Positions 11,256 to 25,800 of a stretch of 64,000 nucleotides of DNA are shown piece by piece. The stretch lies in contig OZ026524.1 in NCBI GenBank assembly GCA_964019695.1, forward strand, positions 25,274,164-25,338,163, written 5' to 3'. The notes under the pieces were generated by a model, which saw only the letters and a list, made by a program, of their open reading frames with translations, did not search any database and had not been told where the DNA came from. The position numbers were made by a program, and so were the translations under genes. This stretch comes from Loripinus fragilis (lineage: Eukaryota; Mollusca; Bivalvia; Lucinida; Lucinidae). Numbering within the stretch: position 1 is the stretch's first letter; each line of letters opens with the position of its first letter.

Positions 11256-14042
11256 GCTTATCTCAATGGTCCAGCTTCAATTTCTTATCTCATTAAACTT
11301 ACTTACCTTACTTATATCACTGGTCTTACTTAACTTACTTATATCCCTAGTCAGACAACTCATTCATATCTCACTCGACTTACTTATCTTACTTCATTTA
11401 TTGGTCTTAATTATCTCACTTGAATTACGAATATTTCATATTCGTATGATTTCATAATGGTCTTACTTAACTTTTCATTATCTCACTTGATTTTCTTATA
11501 TCTCTTATCCCATTGGTCTTACTGAAATTACTTATCTCACAGGACATACTTCTTTTTCATCTTATCAATCTTACTTTTTACACTTGATTTACTATATTTC
11601 ATATCCCATTTGTCTGCAAAAATGACTTATCTCAATGGTCAGAAGTCTCTTAATTATTTATCTATTTATCTCCCTTAACTTAATTATCTTACTTAGTTCG
11701 TTGGTCTTACTTAACTTACTTATCTCACTCTACTTACTTATCTTACTTCTTCCATTGGTCTAATTCATCTTACTTATCTCACTTGATTTGTTTATTTTCC
11801 TAATCGTATTGGTCTTACTAAACTTACTTATCTCACTGGTCCTTTTTCTTTTTTTCATCTCATTTATCTTACTTATATAATCGGCCTTACTTAACTTACT
11901 TATCTCACTTGACTTACTTATCACTTATTCCATTTATCTTCTTATCTTACTTATATCAGTGGTCTTGCTTATCTTACTTATTTCACTCGACTTACTTATA
12001 TTTCTTATGCCATTGCTTTTGCTTAACAAATTATCTCACTGGTCAGAAATTCTGTTTCTTATCTCATTAATCTAACTTATCTTACTTATCACATTGGTCA
12101 ACATTTACTGTTTTATCTCATGGGTCGGAAGTCTCATAGTTAAAATCATTGGTCTTGCTAATCTTACTTATCTCACTTGATTTACTTATCTTACTTACTT
12201 CCTTGGTCCTACTTAACTTACTTATCTTACTCGACTTACTAATATAACTTCTTTCATTGGTCTTACTTATCTTACTTATAACAGTTGATTTGCTCTTATT
12301 TCATATCCCACTGGTCTTACTTGACTAACTTCATTTGTCGAAATTCTCTTACTTCATATCACTCGTCTTCCTTATCTTACTTATCTCACTTGATTTACTT
12401 ATCTTACTTACTTCGTTGGTCTTACTTAAATTACATATCACACTCGACTTACTTATCACCTATTTCATTTGTCTTACTTATCTTACTTATCTCAATTTAT
12501 CGGCTTAGATTTACTACCAAATTGGTCTTAAGTAACTTACTAATTTCTATTGCCGGAATGCTGTTTCTTATCACATAAATCTAACTTATCTTACTTATTT
12601 CATAAGTATTATTTATATTATTCATCTCAATTGATTTGCTTATATTTCTTATCTATATGGTCTTACTTAACTTACTTATCTCATTGGTCAGAATCCTTTA
12701 TTATCTCATTTATCTTAATATCTCATTTATATTATTGGGTGTTACTTATCTCACTCAACATACTTATCTTACGTATATCATTTGTCTTTTTTATCTTACT
12801 TGTCTAACTTGGATTGCTTTTTATTTCTTATCGCATTGGTTTTACTTATCTCACCGGTCAGACTTCTCTTTCACATCTCGTTAATCATACTTTTTTTTAC
12901 CCATTTCATTTGTCTTACTTAACTTTCTTATCTGCTTCGATTTGCTCATATTCCTTATCCCATTGGTCTTACTTAACTAACTTATCTCACCGGTCGGAAG
13001 TCTCTTACTTGTATCATAAGTCTTACTTATCTTATTTATTTCACTCAACTTACTTTTCTTACTTATTTCATTGGTTTTACATATCTAACTTATATCAATT
13101 GATTTGCTTATATTTCATATCCAATTCGTCTTTCTTATCTTACATATCTCACTTGACTTACTAATCTTACTTACTTTGTTGGTCTTACTTAGCTAACTTA
13201 TCTCACTCGACATACTTATCGTACTTCTTTTATTGTTCTTACTTATCTAACTTAAGTTGCTTATATTTCTTCACCTATCGGTCTTACTTAACTTACTTAT
13301 CTCACTGTTGGGAAGTTTCTACCTTAATATCATTGGTCTTACTTATCTCACTTGACTTACTTATCTTACTTACTTCGTTTGTCTAACTTAACTCACTTAT
13401 CTCACTCGACCTACTTATCTTACTTACTTACTTCTTTCATTGGTATAACTTTTCTTATCTCACTTGATTTGCCTATATTTCTCATCTCATTAATCTTACT
13501 TATCTCACTTATATTAATGGTTTTACTTATCGTTATTATCTCACTCGACTTACTTATCTTACTTATCACATTGGTTTTGCTGTTCTTACTTATATCACTT
13601 GATTTGCTTAAATTTTTATCCCATTTGTCTACCTTAAATATCTTATATCACTGGTTGGAAGTCTATTACTTAATATCAGTGGTCTCACTTATCTCACTTG
13701 ATTTACTTATCTTACATACTTCGTTGGTCTAACTTAACCTACTTATCTCACTCGACTCACTTATCTAACTTACTTAGTTGGTCTTACTTAACTTACTTAT
13801 CTCACTTGACTTGCATATCTTTATCTTACGCCTTACATTGGTATAACTTGTCTTACTTATCTTTCTTTATTTGCTTATATTTCTTATCCCATTGGTCTTA
13901 CTTAATTTACTTATTTCACTGGTCTGACTTCTCTTTCAAATCTCATTAATCATACTTTTCTTACTCGTTTCATCTGTCTTACTTATCGTTCTTATCTGCT
14001 TTGATTTGCCCATATTTCTTATCCAATTGGTCTTACTTAACT
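11256..14042 (+). repeat. 54-bp satellite, segment 4
   Basis: A continuous 2.8-kb stretch. Exact 54-bp spacing between TTGGTCTTAC starts can be counted, for example near 13180-13235. Higher-order markers (GGAAGTCTCTTACTT type) are near 12125, 12990, 13305 and 13655. Open frames here are satellite artefacts. Confidence 0.92.
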
Positions 14043-14044
14043 TA

Positions 14045-15375
14045 CGACGGGTGTTCAAATATGAATGCAAGTAGCTTCATAACTTTCTTCACATATATGC
14101 TACAGCGAAACGGTAAACGTTTCTATAAATACTATATGACACCTTTAAACTGGGCATAGACTTAAAGATAAATAATGGATACTTATCAAGCTATAGCCCT
14201 TTGAATGAGGGTCACGTAAGTATACTAACAAACTCAATGCTTCGAACATTTACCAGTGATATAGACGAGCGCATAATTCTTCGATAAACAGGTGAAATTT
14301 CTTGAAATTTTTAAGGAAGTTTCCCCATATTCTTATATAATGACTCTGTGAAAGTTGCAAAAATCCGACATGCTTTTATTAAATTACAATGAATAGTGTT
14401 CACTAAAGTCATCTTATGTTTGCAAAAAAATGGTAAACAAAACACCACCTTTCAGCCTTTTAGTTAAAATTATCTCTAACAAAATGCACGAAGCAACATT
14501 TGAATTAGTTTTAACTCAAAGACAATACAGTGTATGTTGATCGTTCATACCAAGTTGCTGTTACAAATTATTGATGGTTAGTGGGTAATTTTTAAACGCT
14601 GAAAAGCATTTCTAATAAGTCAAAATGCCTTAAGTGAAGAAGTTTTAGAATTTATACTTAATTTTTTTGTCATAACATTGCGGCTTTATTCTAAAGTTGA
14701 ACGTGTAACTTTAAGTTTGACCACTATGTACATTATTTACATTAGAATTACTCACCTTGTCTTGAAGACTAGACAGATTGAATATATTTTAATTAATGTA
14801 AACAAGTCATTAAACAGCAGAAAATTGCTTGAAAAATGGTATAAACTGTGATTACTCTGTAAATAGAGGATGGCGCTATTTGAAAACTCCTTTATGACAT
14901 ATTTAGCATGTTTTCAGCAAAACGCAAAGAAAACGACACAGTGATGTTCATTATAACATCACCAGTAGATTACTCAAAATGACGTTAATCATAAATTTAA
15001 TGACGTCACAAATGTGCCTGTTACTCGAGATTGAAACAGGATTATATAAACTTTTTCCTTCAAGCAACTTTTGGATTGTTACTTAAACTTGCATCTAAAA
15101 TTTGACGCCATTTTGTCTAAATTTACACAGATATGACACTTTATCCGCACATGTACCAAAACGTACATTGCAAATTGCTTCAGAAAAACTTCAGTATACA
15201 GGAATTGCCTTTATATAAGCGTCTGTAACTCGAGAAATATAGTGAGTTGTTCTTTATGTTTGGTGACATTTTAAAGGCAACTAATAGTTCTTTCCAGAAA
15301 TGTTTGATATTTTGTCGTAGTATATGTGTGAAGAAAGTTATGAAGCTACTTGCATTCATATTTGAACAGCCCTCG
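14045..15375. mobile_element. Mariner-type non-autonomous element, 1.33 kb
   Basis: Ends are ~60-bp inverted repeats: CGACGGGTGTTCAAATATGA on the left and TCATATTTGAACAGCCCTCG on the right, extending through AGCTTCATAACTTTCTTCAC. TA flanks both ends (14043-14044, 15376-15377) and satellite lies outside. The CGAGGG-type terminus with TA duplication is characteristic of Tc1/mariner. The interior is AT-rich with stops in all frames. A minus-strand frame at 15180-15473 covers the right TIR and flanking satellite and shows no transposase motif. Confidence 0.85.
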
Positions 15376-15377
15376 TA

Positions 15378-18300
15378 CTTATCTAACTGGTCGGAAGCAT
15401 CTAACTTAATATCACTGGTCTTACTTATCTCGCTTGATTTGCTTTTATATCTTCTCCAACGTTCTAATCTCATTGGTCGAAAATCTCTTCCTTAATATCA
15501 TTGGTCTTACTTATCTTACTTATCTCACCTGACTTACTTATCTTACTTACTTCGTTGGTCTTACTTAACTTACTTATCTCACTGGACTTACTTATCTTAC
15601 TTCTTTAATTGGTATAAGTTATCTTACTTATCTCACTTGCTTTGCTTATATTTCTTATCACATTTATCCTACTTAACTTACTTTTCTAACTGGCCGGACG
15701 TATCTAACTTAATATCATTGGTCTTACTTATCTCGCTTGATTTGCTTTTATTTCTTATCCCACGTTCTCATCTCACTGGTCGGAAGTATCTTACTTAATA
15801 TCATTGGTCTTACTTATCTTACTTGACGTACCTATCTTACTTACTAGGTTGATCTAACTTAACTCACTTATCTCACTCCACATACTTATCTTACTTACTT
15901 CGTTGGTCTTAATTAACTGACTCATCTCACGCGACATATTTATCTTACTGCTTTCATTGGAATAACTTTTCTTATCTCACTTGATTTGATTATATTTCTC
16001 ATTTCATTAATCCTACTTATCTCACTTATATCAATGATATTGCTTATCTAAATTATCTCATTCGACTTACATATCTTACTTATTTCATTGGTCTTACTGT
16101 TCTTACTTATATCACTTGATTTGCTTATATTTTTTCATCCATTGGTCTGCCTTAACTTACTTATCTCACTAGTCAGAAGTTTCTTGCTTAATATCATTGG
16201 TCTAACTTAACTTACTTATCTTACTCAACTTACTTATCTTACTTACTTCGTTCGTCTTACTTAACCTGCTTATCTCACTCGACTTACCCATTGGTATAAC
16301 TTATCTTACCTCTCGTACTTGATTTGCATATATTTCTTATCCCATTGGTCTTACTAAGCTTACTTATCTCACTAGTCCGACTTCTCTTTTTCATCTCATT
16401 AATTTAACTTACCGTACTTATATAAATGGTCTTACTTATCTTAATTATCTCAATTGACTTACTTATCTTACTTATTTCATTGGTTTTAATGATCTTACCT
16501 ATATCACTTGATTTGCTTATACTTCTTATATATAGTACTTGGTCTTTATTATCTCACTGGCCAGAAGTCTCAAATATCATTGGTCTTATTCATATCACTG
16601 GACTTACTTTTCTTACTTACTTCTTTGGTCTAACTAAACTTACTTATCTCACCCGACTTACTTATCTTACTTCTTTCATTGGTATAACTTATATAACTTA
16701 TCTCATTCGATTCATACTTATATCAATGGTCTTACTTATCTTAATTATCTCACTAGATTTACGTATTTTATTTTTTTCATTGATCTTACTTGTTTTACTT
16801 ATATTACTTGATTTGCCTATATTTTTATCCCATTGGTCTAATTTAACTTTCTAATCTCACTGGTCGGAAGTCTTCTACTTAATATAATTGGTCTTACTTA
16901 TCTTACTTATCTCACCTGACTTACTTATCTTACTTACTTCGTTGGTCCTACTTAACTTACTTATCTCACTGGACTTACTTTAATCTAACTCACTTCGTTG
17001 GTCTAACTTAACTTTCTTATCTCGCTCAACTTACTTATCTTACTTCTTTCATTGGTATAACTTATCTTACTTATCTCACTTGATTTGCTTATATTTCTTT
17101 TCCCATTGGTCTTACTTAAATTACTTATCTCACTAGTCCGACTTCTTTTTCTCATCTCATTAGTCTTACTTACCTTACTTTTATCAATGGTCTTACTAAT
17201 CTTAATTATCTCACCCGAATTACTTATCTTACATATTTCATTGGTCTTACTGTTCTTACTTATATCACTTGATTTGCTTACATTTCTTGTCTCATTAGTC
17301 TAACTCAACTATCTTATCTCACAGGCCGGAAATCTCTTAATACCATTAGCCTTACTTATATCACTTGACTTAAATTACTTATCTTACTTCTTTCATTGGT
17401 ATAACTTATCTTACTTATCTCACTTGATTTGCGTATATTTCTTATCCCATTGGTCTTACTTATCTTATTGATCTCACTAGTCCGACCTCTCTTTCTCATC
17501 TCATTTATCTTACTTATCTTACTGATATCAATGGTCTTACTCATCTTAATTATCTCAGTTGACTTATTTATCTTACTTTTTTCATTGGTCTTAATTGTCT
17601 TACTTTTATCACTTGCTCTGCTTATATTTCTGATCCCGTTGATCTAATTTAACTTTCTTATCTCACTACTCAGAAGTCTCTTACTTAATATCATTGGTCT
17701 TACTTATCTTTCATATCTCAATTGATTACTTATCTTACTTCGTTGGTCAAACTTTCCTTACTAATCTCACTCGATTTACTTATCTATAACTTACTTCGTT
17801 GGTCTTACTTAACTAACCTATCTCACTCAACTTACTTATCTAACTTCATTCATTGGTATAACTTATCTTACTTATCTCACTTGATTTGCTTTTATTTCTT
17901 ATCCCATAGGTCGTACTTAGCTTACTTAACTCACTAGTCCGACTTCACTTTCTTATCTCATTAGTCTTACTTATCGTTCTTATATCAATGGTCTTACTTA
18001 TCTTAATCATCTCCCTCGCCTTACTTATCTTACTTATTTCTTTGGTCTTATTTATCTTCCTTATCTCACTTGATTTGCTTATATATCTTATCCCATTGGT
18101 CTGACTTAACTTTCTTATCTCGCTAGTCGGAAGTCTATTGCGTAATATCGTTGGTCTTACTTATCTTACTTATATCACTTGACTTACTTATCTTACTTAC
18201 TTGTTGTTCTTAATTAACTTCCTTATCTCACTCAATTTGCTTCTCTTACTTATTTCGTTGGTCTTGCTTAACTCACTCTGTTTTATTATATTTCTTATCC

Positions 18301-19418
18301 CATTGGTCCTATCTCAATGGTCAGACTTCTCTTTCTCATCTCATTATTCTTACTTATCTTACTTATATCATTGGTCTTACTTATTTTAGTTATCACCCTT
18401 GTTTTTCTTATCCTACGAATCTCATCGGTCAAACTAATCTTACTTATCTTACTTCATTTGCTTATATTTTTATCCCATTGGTCTTCCTTAACTAACATAT
18501 GTCACTGTTCAGACTTCTCTTTCTCATATCATTAATCTTACTTTACTTATATCACTGGTCTTGCACAACTTTCTTATCTCACTGGTTGGAAGTCCCTTAT
18601 TTAATTCCTTTGATCTTACTTATCCTACTTATTCACTCGACTGACTTATGTTACTTCTTTCATTGGTCTTTCTTATCTTACTTATCTCACTCGTCTTACT
18701 TATATTTCTTATCCGATTGGTCTTACTTAACTTACTTATCTCACTGGTCGGTCTGCTGTTTCTTATCTAATTTACTTATCTTACTTATTTCATTGGTCTA
18801 ACTTATCTAATCTCTCTTGATTTAATTATATTTCTTATTCCTTTGGTCTTACTTAACTTTCTCATCTCACTGATCTGAAGTATCTTACTTAATATCTTTG
18901 GTATAACTTATCTTGCTTATCTCACTTGACTTTTTAATCTTACTTAATTCGTTGGTCTAATTTAACTTACTTAGTTACTCGACTTACTTATTTTATTTAC
19001 TTCGTTGGTGTTACTTAACTTATCTCATTCGACCTACTTATCTTTCTTATTTCGTTCGTCTAACTTATCTTACTTATCTCACTTGATTTGCCTATATTTC
19101 CTATTACAATGGTCCTTCTTCACTAACATATCTCAATGGTTGGAAGTCTCTTACTTTAATCATTGGTCTTACTTTACTAAATCATCTCACTTGACTTACT
19201 TATCTTACTTCGTTGGTCGTATTTTATATATCTCACTAGACTTACTTATCTTAGTTATCTGACTTGATTTGCATATAATTCGTATTACATTGGTCTAACA
19301 TAACTTTCTTATATCACTGGTGGGAAGTCTCTTTATTAATATTATTGGTCTTACTTATCTTACTTATCTCACTTGATTTCTTCATTTTACTTACTTTGTT
19401 GGTCGTACTTAACTTACT
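15378..19418 (+). repeat. 54-bp satellite, segment 5, with higher-order periodicity
   Basis: The longest clean stretch for reading the higher-order structure. The marker GGAAGTCTCTTACTTAATA, usually followed by TCATTGGTC, appears near 15390, 15690, 15780, 16170, 16560, 16865, 17325, 17665, 18125, 18580, 18870 and 19140. Most spacings are 270-460 bp, that is five to nine 54-bp monomers. Within each block monomers come in an ordered series of variants. Confidence 0.9.
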
Positions 19419-19428
19419 TATCTCACTG

Positions 19429-19627
19429 TTTAGTTTGTTTGTTTGATTTGATTTGATTCTTTACGTTCAATCAACAGTCTTTCAGTTAAGGGATGGGTCT
19501 TCCTGGGTTTAATCAGTACTAAGCTAGGATAGTGTGTCTTGCTCAAGGACCACAACGCAGTGACACCATTGAGCCTCGAACACGGGGCCCTTTGGTCAAA
19601 CACTCTACACTGAGCCACTGCGCTCCC
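19429..19627 (-). mobile_element. tRNA-derived SINE, family 1, copy 1
   Basis: On the minus strand it begins GGGAGCGCAGTGGCTCAGTG, an A-box-like tRNA head, followed by a B-box-like GTGTTCGAGGCTC. It then has a conserved GTGGTCCTTGAGCAAGACAC segment and ends in a CAAATCAAACAAACAAAC tail. A perfect 10-bp direct repeat TATCTCACTG flanks it (19419-19428 and 19628-19637), although this string is also satellite sequence. A second copy lies at 62952-63158. Confidence 0.85.
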
Positions 19628-19683
19628 TATCTCACTGCTGTGATATCTCTTTCTGATCTCATTAATCTTTCTTATCTTACTTA

Positions 19684-20604
19684 CGAGGGTTAGTCAAAAA
19701 TAACTGAGCCCTATCTTATAACATTTAATTCAAGTAAAATGGACACATATTTAAATGATATTTCATCGCAGTTATATGTCATCTATTCAATAACCTAATT
19801 TATAAATGTTGATAGGCTTTATATACTGGTTGCTAGGCAATGGAATATAACCTGTCGAACGGGTGCGTTCACGCTGTAATACATCAATATCTAAGCGTTG
19901 CCATGGAAACAATAACCTCAATGTAATGCTGCATTAACTGTCGTTTGATACCTATTACATGTTCCTACTCAGTGCTACAGAAAAGAAAACAACTGACCCC
20001 AAATTATAGATGCGATGGTAGTTTGATTTCAGAATTTAGAAATTTTCTACGCGCCTTAAGTCCTATAATTTACTCCACCCACATTCATTTTAACACAATT
20101 TTAATAGAAAACATTAAATATTAGCTTTTGCAGTACTACATACACAGGCAAACCTTCAGAAATATTAAATTCCTTGTTTGGAGTGAATGATTCTGTTTCC
20201 ATGGCAACACAATCCTCATGTATTTGAAAATTAGTGAAATTTTGACTTATTTTGTTGCCAGGCAACGCATGCAATCAGTGTTTACCTAAACACTTACGTA
20301 CCAAGTATAATGAAAACACAATATGACATATGTTATGTAAAATATGTCCTTCACAAAAACTATCAAGCCCACAAGCTTTTTTAAGATATACTGTATATTC
20401 TTGGCACCAGAGATCATGCACGCATCGCTCTGACAAACGATCTTTAGTTGCTGAGCAACCATAAAATAAGCTTCACCTGGATAATTATTTTGGGTCAAAA
20501 CGTCTATGACATGTTATACTTGTAAAAGATTATCACATTTCTTATCTACAATGTGAGGCTAAGATACAATGAGGTAGGGCTCAGTCATTTTTGACTAACC
20601 CTCG
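19684..20604. mobile_element. Mariner-type non-autonomous element, 921 bp
   Basis: The left end CGAGGGTTAGTCAAAAATAA and right end ATTTTTGACTAACCCTCG are inverted repeats of ~29 bp (through ACTGAGCCCTA). TA lies on each side (19682-19683, 20605-20606) and satellite outside. The CGAGGGTNNNTCAAAAA terminus is a textbook mariner end. No transposase frame is present; the 70-codon minus-strand frame at 20286-20498 has no recognisable motif. Confidence 0.9.
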
Positions 20605-20606
20605 TA

Positions 20607-21050
20607 TATCATTAGCCTTACTGATCTTACTTATCTCATTAGACTAGCTTATATCACTTATTTAATTGGTCTTACTTATCTTATGTATATCACTTGATAT
20701 GCTTATATTTCGTATTCCATTGGTTTTACTTCACTCACTTATCTCACAGGTCCGAGGTCTCTTAATTAATATCATTGGTCTTACTTTCCTACTTATCTTA
20801 TTTGGCATACTTAACTTCCTTACTTCGTTGGTCTTACTTAGTTTTCTTATCTCACGCGACTTACTTATCTTACTTCTTTCAATGGTCTTATTTATCGTAC
20901 TTATCTCATTGGTTTGTATATGTTTCTTATCCCATTGGTCTTACATAACTTTCTTATCTCACTGATCGGAAGTCTCTTAATTAATACCATTAGTCTTACT
21001 TATCTCAATCTCACTTGACTTACTTATCTTCCTTTTTTCATTGGTCTTAG
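20607..21050 (+). repeat. 54-bp satellite, segment 6
   Basis: Ordinary monomers resuming after the mariner-type element; a short satellite remnant (19638-19681) lies between that element and the SINE. Ends at the second 300-bp block. Confidence 0.9.
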
Positions 21051-21352
21051 GTTGGATAGTTTATGCCAAATTGTATATCTTATTTGGTAGAATTGATATC
21101 ACTAAATCTTACTCATAGCCTGTCTTATCTTATTTTCAACTTCTCATTGCTTGAAGTCAAAACCCTGGTCCCATAGACCATGAAAACATTATTTCAAAGC
21201 TTTATCTTACTATCTTACTCTTTTCAATTCAATATACTAATCGCTCGATGTGAAAACACTTTTCCCATGGGTTATGAAAATAACTATTTTAAGTTTTAAC
21301 TTACTAACAGCATTGCACCTTTTCATTTAACAGATTGATTCCAAAAAGTGAA
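21051..21352 (+). repeat. ~300-bp satellite-associated block, copy 2
   Basis: Homologous to 6720-7033, including GGTAGAATTGATATC, the CCCTGGTCCCATAGACCATG segment and the AATCGCTCGATGTGAAAAC segment. Here satellite follows immediately (GTCTTACTTAGC), giving the uninterrupted version of the locus. Confidence 0.85.
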
Positions 21353-22282
21353 GTCTTACTTAGCTTTCATATCTCACTGGACTTACTTATTATAAATATT
21401 TCATTGCTCTTACATATACTTATCTCACTGGTCGTACTTCTGTTTCTTATCTCATTGGTCTTACTTATCTTACTTATTTTATATGTCTTTTTTTATCTCA
21501 TTTGATTAGCTTATATTTTTTTTATATCATTTGTCTTTCTTGTCTTACTAATATTATCTCATTAATCTTATTATCTTACTTCTTTTATTGGTCTTACTTA
21601 TCTCACATGATATGCTTGTATTTCTTATGCCATTGATCCTACTTAACTTACGTATCTCACTGATCAGACTTATCTTTCTTATCTCATTAATTCTAAATAT
21701 CTTTCTTATATCATTGGTCTTACTAATCTTACTTATCTCACTAGATTTGCTTATATTACTTTTCCCATTGGTCCTGTCCAACTGTCTTATCTTACTGGTC
21801 GGTAATTTCTTACTTAATATAATTGGCCTAACTATCTTTCTTATCTTACTCGATTTGCATATATTTCTTATCCCATTGGTCTTACTTATCTTACTTATCT
21901 CACTTCATTAGCATACATTTCTTATACCATTAGTCTTAACTACTATAAGTACGACCAATGAAGGAGTAAGATAACTAAATCGAGTAAGATAAGTATATAA
22001 CTTTCTTATCTCAATGGTTGGAAGTCTCTTGATTAATATGATTGGTCTTACTTATCTTGCTTATCGCATTTGATTTAATTATCGTACTTACATCGTTGAT
22101 CTTACTTAACTTACATATCTCACTCGAATTAATTAACTTACATATATCTTCTCTTTTTTCATCTCATTAATCTTATTTGTCTTACTTATATTGTTGGTCT
22201 AACGTATCTGACTCGATTTGATTATAGTTCTTAACCCATTGGTCATACTTTTATTTAAATGTCTTATCTCACTGGTCGGAAG
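21353..22282 (+). repeat. 54-bp satellite, segment 7
   Basis: Monomers of the same family. A short inverted piece near 21945-21990 (AGTACGACCAATGAAGGAGTAAGATAA) is the complement of a monomer, so one unit is flipped here. Confidence 0.9.
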
Positions 22283-22284
22283 TA

Positions 22285-22864
22285 TACTAGTCAAAAGTTC
22301 TAACCGGCGACGTGTGTTTTTATCGATTTTCTAAAAAGTTTTAAGCACAATATAGATTCCATTTTCATTTCCGAATAGGCCAGCCAATTAGTAAATGATA
22401 CCAGTAAACGGTTTAGCAAAATTCTTAAAATTGTATCCGGGAGGCTTTTCCGAATACACATACCCTCAGTTTTAAAATTCACACGATTTTGCATTGGATG
22501 GTGGGGTAATTTTCAACACTTTGGCCAAAAACAACGAGTCTCATGCAGATGGAGTGTTTATTTTAGCACAAATGTGTTCAATATGAGTTTGGCTTTTGAA
22601 ATGAAAATGTTTTGCGTGTGAAAGTGGGTTATGTCAAAAAGTCATGACTTACAAATTGGGCCAAAATGCGAATTTTAAAAATGGGGGTACCACTAATTAA
22701 ATGGGCATCCTGCATGTACTGTTGAACATGTTGTCAATATTTTTACTGTCTAGGATACATGACACGTGTGACTATTTCGAGGTGCAAAAAGTGTAGTCAT
22801 GTCATTTTACATTTTGAAGAAAATTAATGAAATGCAGGTGGCCGGTTAGAACTTTTGGCTAGTA
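22285..22864. mobile_element. TA-flanked TIR element, 580 bp
   Basis: Ends TACTAGTCAAAAGTTCTAAC on the left and GTTAGAACTTTTGGCTAGTA on the right, about 25 bp inverted (through CCGGC), with TA on both sides (22283-22284, 22865-22866). It is inserted in satellite. Size and lack of a long frame indicate a mariner-type MITE. Confidence 0.85.
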
Positions 22865-22866
22865 TA

Positions 22867-25800
22867 TATTACTTAAATTATTTGTCTTGCTTATCTAACT
22901 TATCTTACTCGATTTTACTTATCTTACTTCTTCATTGGTCGTACTTATAGTAGTTATCTAACTTGATATTCTTATGTTTCTCAGCCTATTAATCTTACTT
23001 AACTTACTTATCTTAATGGTCAGATCTCTCTTACTTATCTCATTAGTCTTACAAATCTTACTCATATCATTGGTCTAACTTATCTTACTCATCCCCATTA
23101 GTCGAAATTCTCTTACTTAATATCATTGGTCTTACGATTCTTACTTATCTCACTCGACTTTCTTATCTTACTTATTTCATTGGTATTACTTATCTTACTT
23201 ATATCACTTGATTTGCTTATATTTATTATCTCATAGGTCTTACTTCTCTTTCTTATCTCATTGGTCTTACTTATCTTATTTCATTCGTATTACTTATTTC
23301 GTTGGTCTTACTTATCTCACTTTGTTTGATTATATTTCATTTCCCATCGGTCTTACTTAACTTACATGTACTTATCTCGCTGGTCAAACTTCTCTTTCTG
23401 ATCAGATTAATCTTACCTATCACATTTTTATTGGTCTTACTTATCTTACTTATCTAGCTCGACTAACTAATCTTACATATTTCATTGGTCTTACTTAACT
23501 TACTTATATCGCTCAATTTGCTTATCTTACTTTTTTGTTGGTCTTACTTAGCTCACTTGGTTTGCTTATATTTCTCATCCCATTGGTCTTACTTAACTTA
23601 CTTATTTCATTGGTCAGACTTCTCTTTCTCATCTCATTATTCTTACTTATCTAATTTATATAATCGTTCTTACTTATCTTAGTTATCTCACTAGATATGC
23701 TTATCTTACGTATATCATTAGTGTAACTTATCTTATTCATCTGACTTGATTTGCTTATATTTCTTATACCATTGGTCTTCCTCAACTTACTAATGTCACT
23801 GGTCAGACTTCTCTTTCTCATCTATTAATTTGAAAAATCTTACTGATATCAAGGATCATATTATCTTACTTATCTCACTCGACTTACTTATATTATTATT
23901 GCATTGGTCTAACTTATCATACTTATATCACTGGTCGGATTTATGTTTGTTATCTCATTAATGTAACTCATCTAAGTTATTTCATTGGTCTTACTTATCT
24001 TTCTTATCACACTCAACTTAGTTATCTTTTTTTTTCATTGGCCGTATTTTTCTTACTTATCTCACTTTATATGCAATTATTTCTATTCCATTGGTCATAC
24101 TTTTAATGTTCCTATATTTCATTTCCCATTGGTCTTACTTAACTTAGTTATCTCGCTGGTCAGACGTCTCTTTCTTATCTCATTAACCTTACTTATCTTA
24201 CTTATCTAACTTATATCATTGGTCTTAATTAGCTTATCTAGCTCGAGTAACTAATCCTACATATATATCATTTGTCTGACGAAACTTACTTATATCACAT
24301 TACTATTTATCTTACTTATTTCGTTGGTCTTACTTATCTCACTTTGCTTGCTTATGTTTCTTATCCCATTATTCTTACTTAACTTATTTATCTTAGTGGT
24401 CAGACTTCTCTTTCTCATCTCATTATTCTTACTTATCTAACTTATGATATCGTTCTTACTTATCTTAGTTATCTCACTAGATTTGCTTATCTTACGTATA
24501 TCATTGGTATTACTTATCTTACTTATCTCACTTGATTTGCTTATATTTCTTATACCATTGGTCAGCCTTAGCTTACATATGCCACTGGTCTGACTTCTCT
24601 TTCTCATCTCATTGATCTTATCTTACTGATATCAAGGATCTTACTTATCTGACTTATCTCACTCGACTTACTTATATTCTTATCGTATTTGTATATCTCA
24701 CTGGTAGGACTTCTGTTTGTTATCTCATTAATCTAACTTATCTAAGTAAATTGCATTGGTCTTACTTATCTTATTTATCACACTCGACTTACTTATCTCT
24801 TTTCTTTAATTGGCCGTATTTATCTTACTTATCTCACTTGATATGCCTATATTTCTTATTCCATAGGTCTAACTTTTGATTTTCTCTTTACTTCATTTCC
24901 CATTGATCTTACTTAACGTACTAATCTCACTGGTAGGACTTCTCTTCCTATCTCATTAATTTATCTTACTTATTTCATCGGTATTACTTATCTTACTTAT
25001 ATCACTTGATTTGCTTATATTTCTTATCCCAGTGGTCTTACTTAACTTACTTATCTCACTGATCAGACTTCTCTTTCTCATCTCTGTAATCTTACTCATC
25101 TCACTCGACTTACTTATCTTACTTATTACAGTGGTCTTACTTATCTTACTTATATAACTTGATTTGTTTATATTTCTTATCCTATTTGTGTTACTAACTT
25201 ACTAATCTCACTGATCAGAAGTCTCTTACTTAATATCATTGGCCTTTCTTATCGTACTTATCTCAATTGACTTATTTATCTTACTTACTTCTTCGGTCTT
25301 ACTTAACTTGACTTACTTATCTTAATTATTTCATTGGTCTTAGTTATCTTACTTATCTCACTTGATTTGCATATATTTCTTATCTGATTGGTGTTACATA
25401 ACTAACTTATCTCACTCGTACGAAGTCTCTTAATTAATATCATTGGTCTACATATCTTACTTATCTCACTTGACTTACTTATCTTACTTTCTTCGTTGGT
25501 CTTACTTAACTTACTCATCTCACTCGACTTACTTATCTTATTTCTTTCATTGGTATCACTTATCTTGCTTATCTCACTTGATTTGCTTATGTTTCTTAAC
25601 CTATTGGGCTTACTTAGCTTACTTATCTCACCAGTCCGACTTCTCTTTCTCATCTCATAAATCTTACTTTTCTTACGTATTTCATATGTCTTACTTATCT
25701 TTCTTATCTGCCTTGATTTGCCCATATTTCTTATATTAAAATTTTCTAATCCCATTGGTCTTACTTAACTTACTTATCTCACTGGTCAGACTTCTTTTTC

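Noticed and set aside
14045..15375. Mariner transposase inside the 1.33-kb element
   Set aside because: No frame with the D,D34D-type spacing or helix-turn-helix can be found; stops are frequent in all frames.
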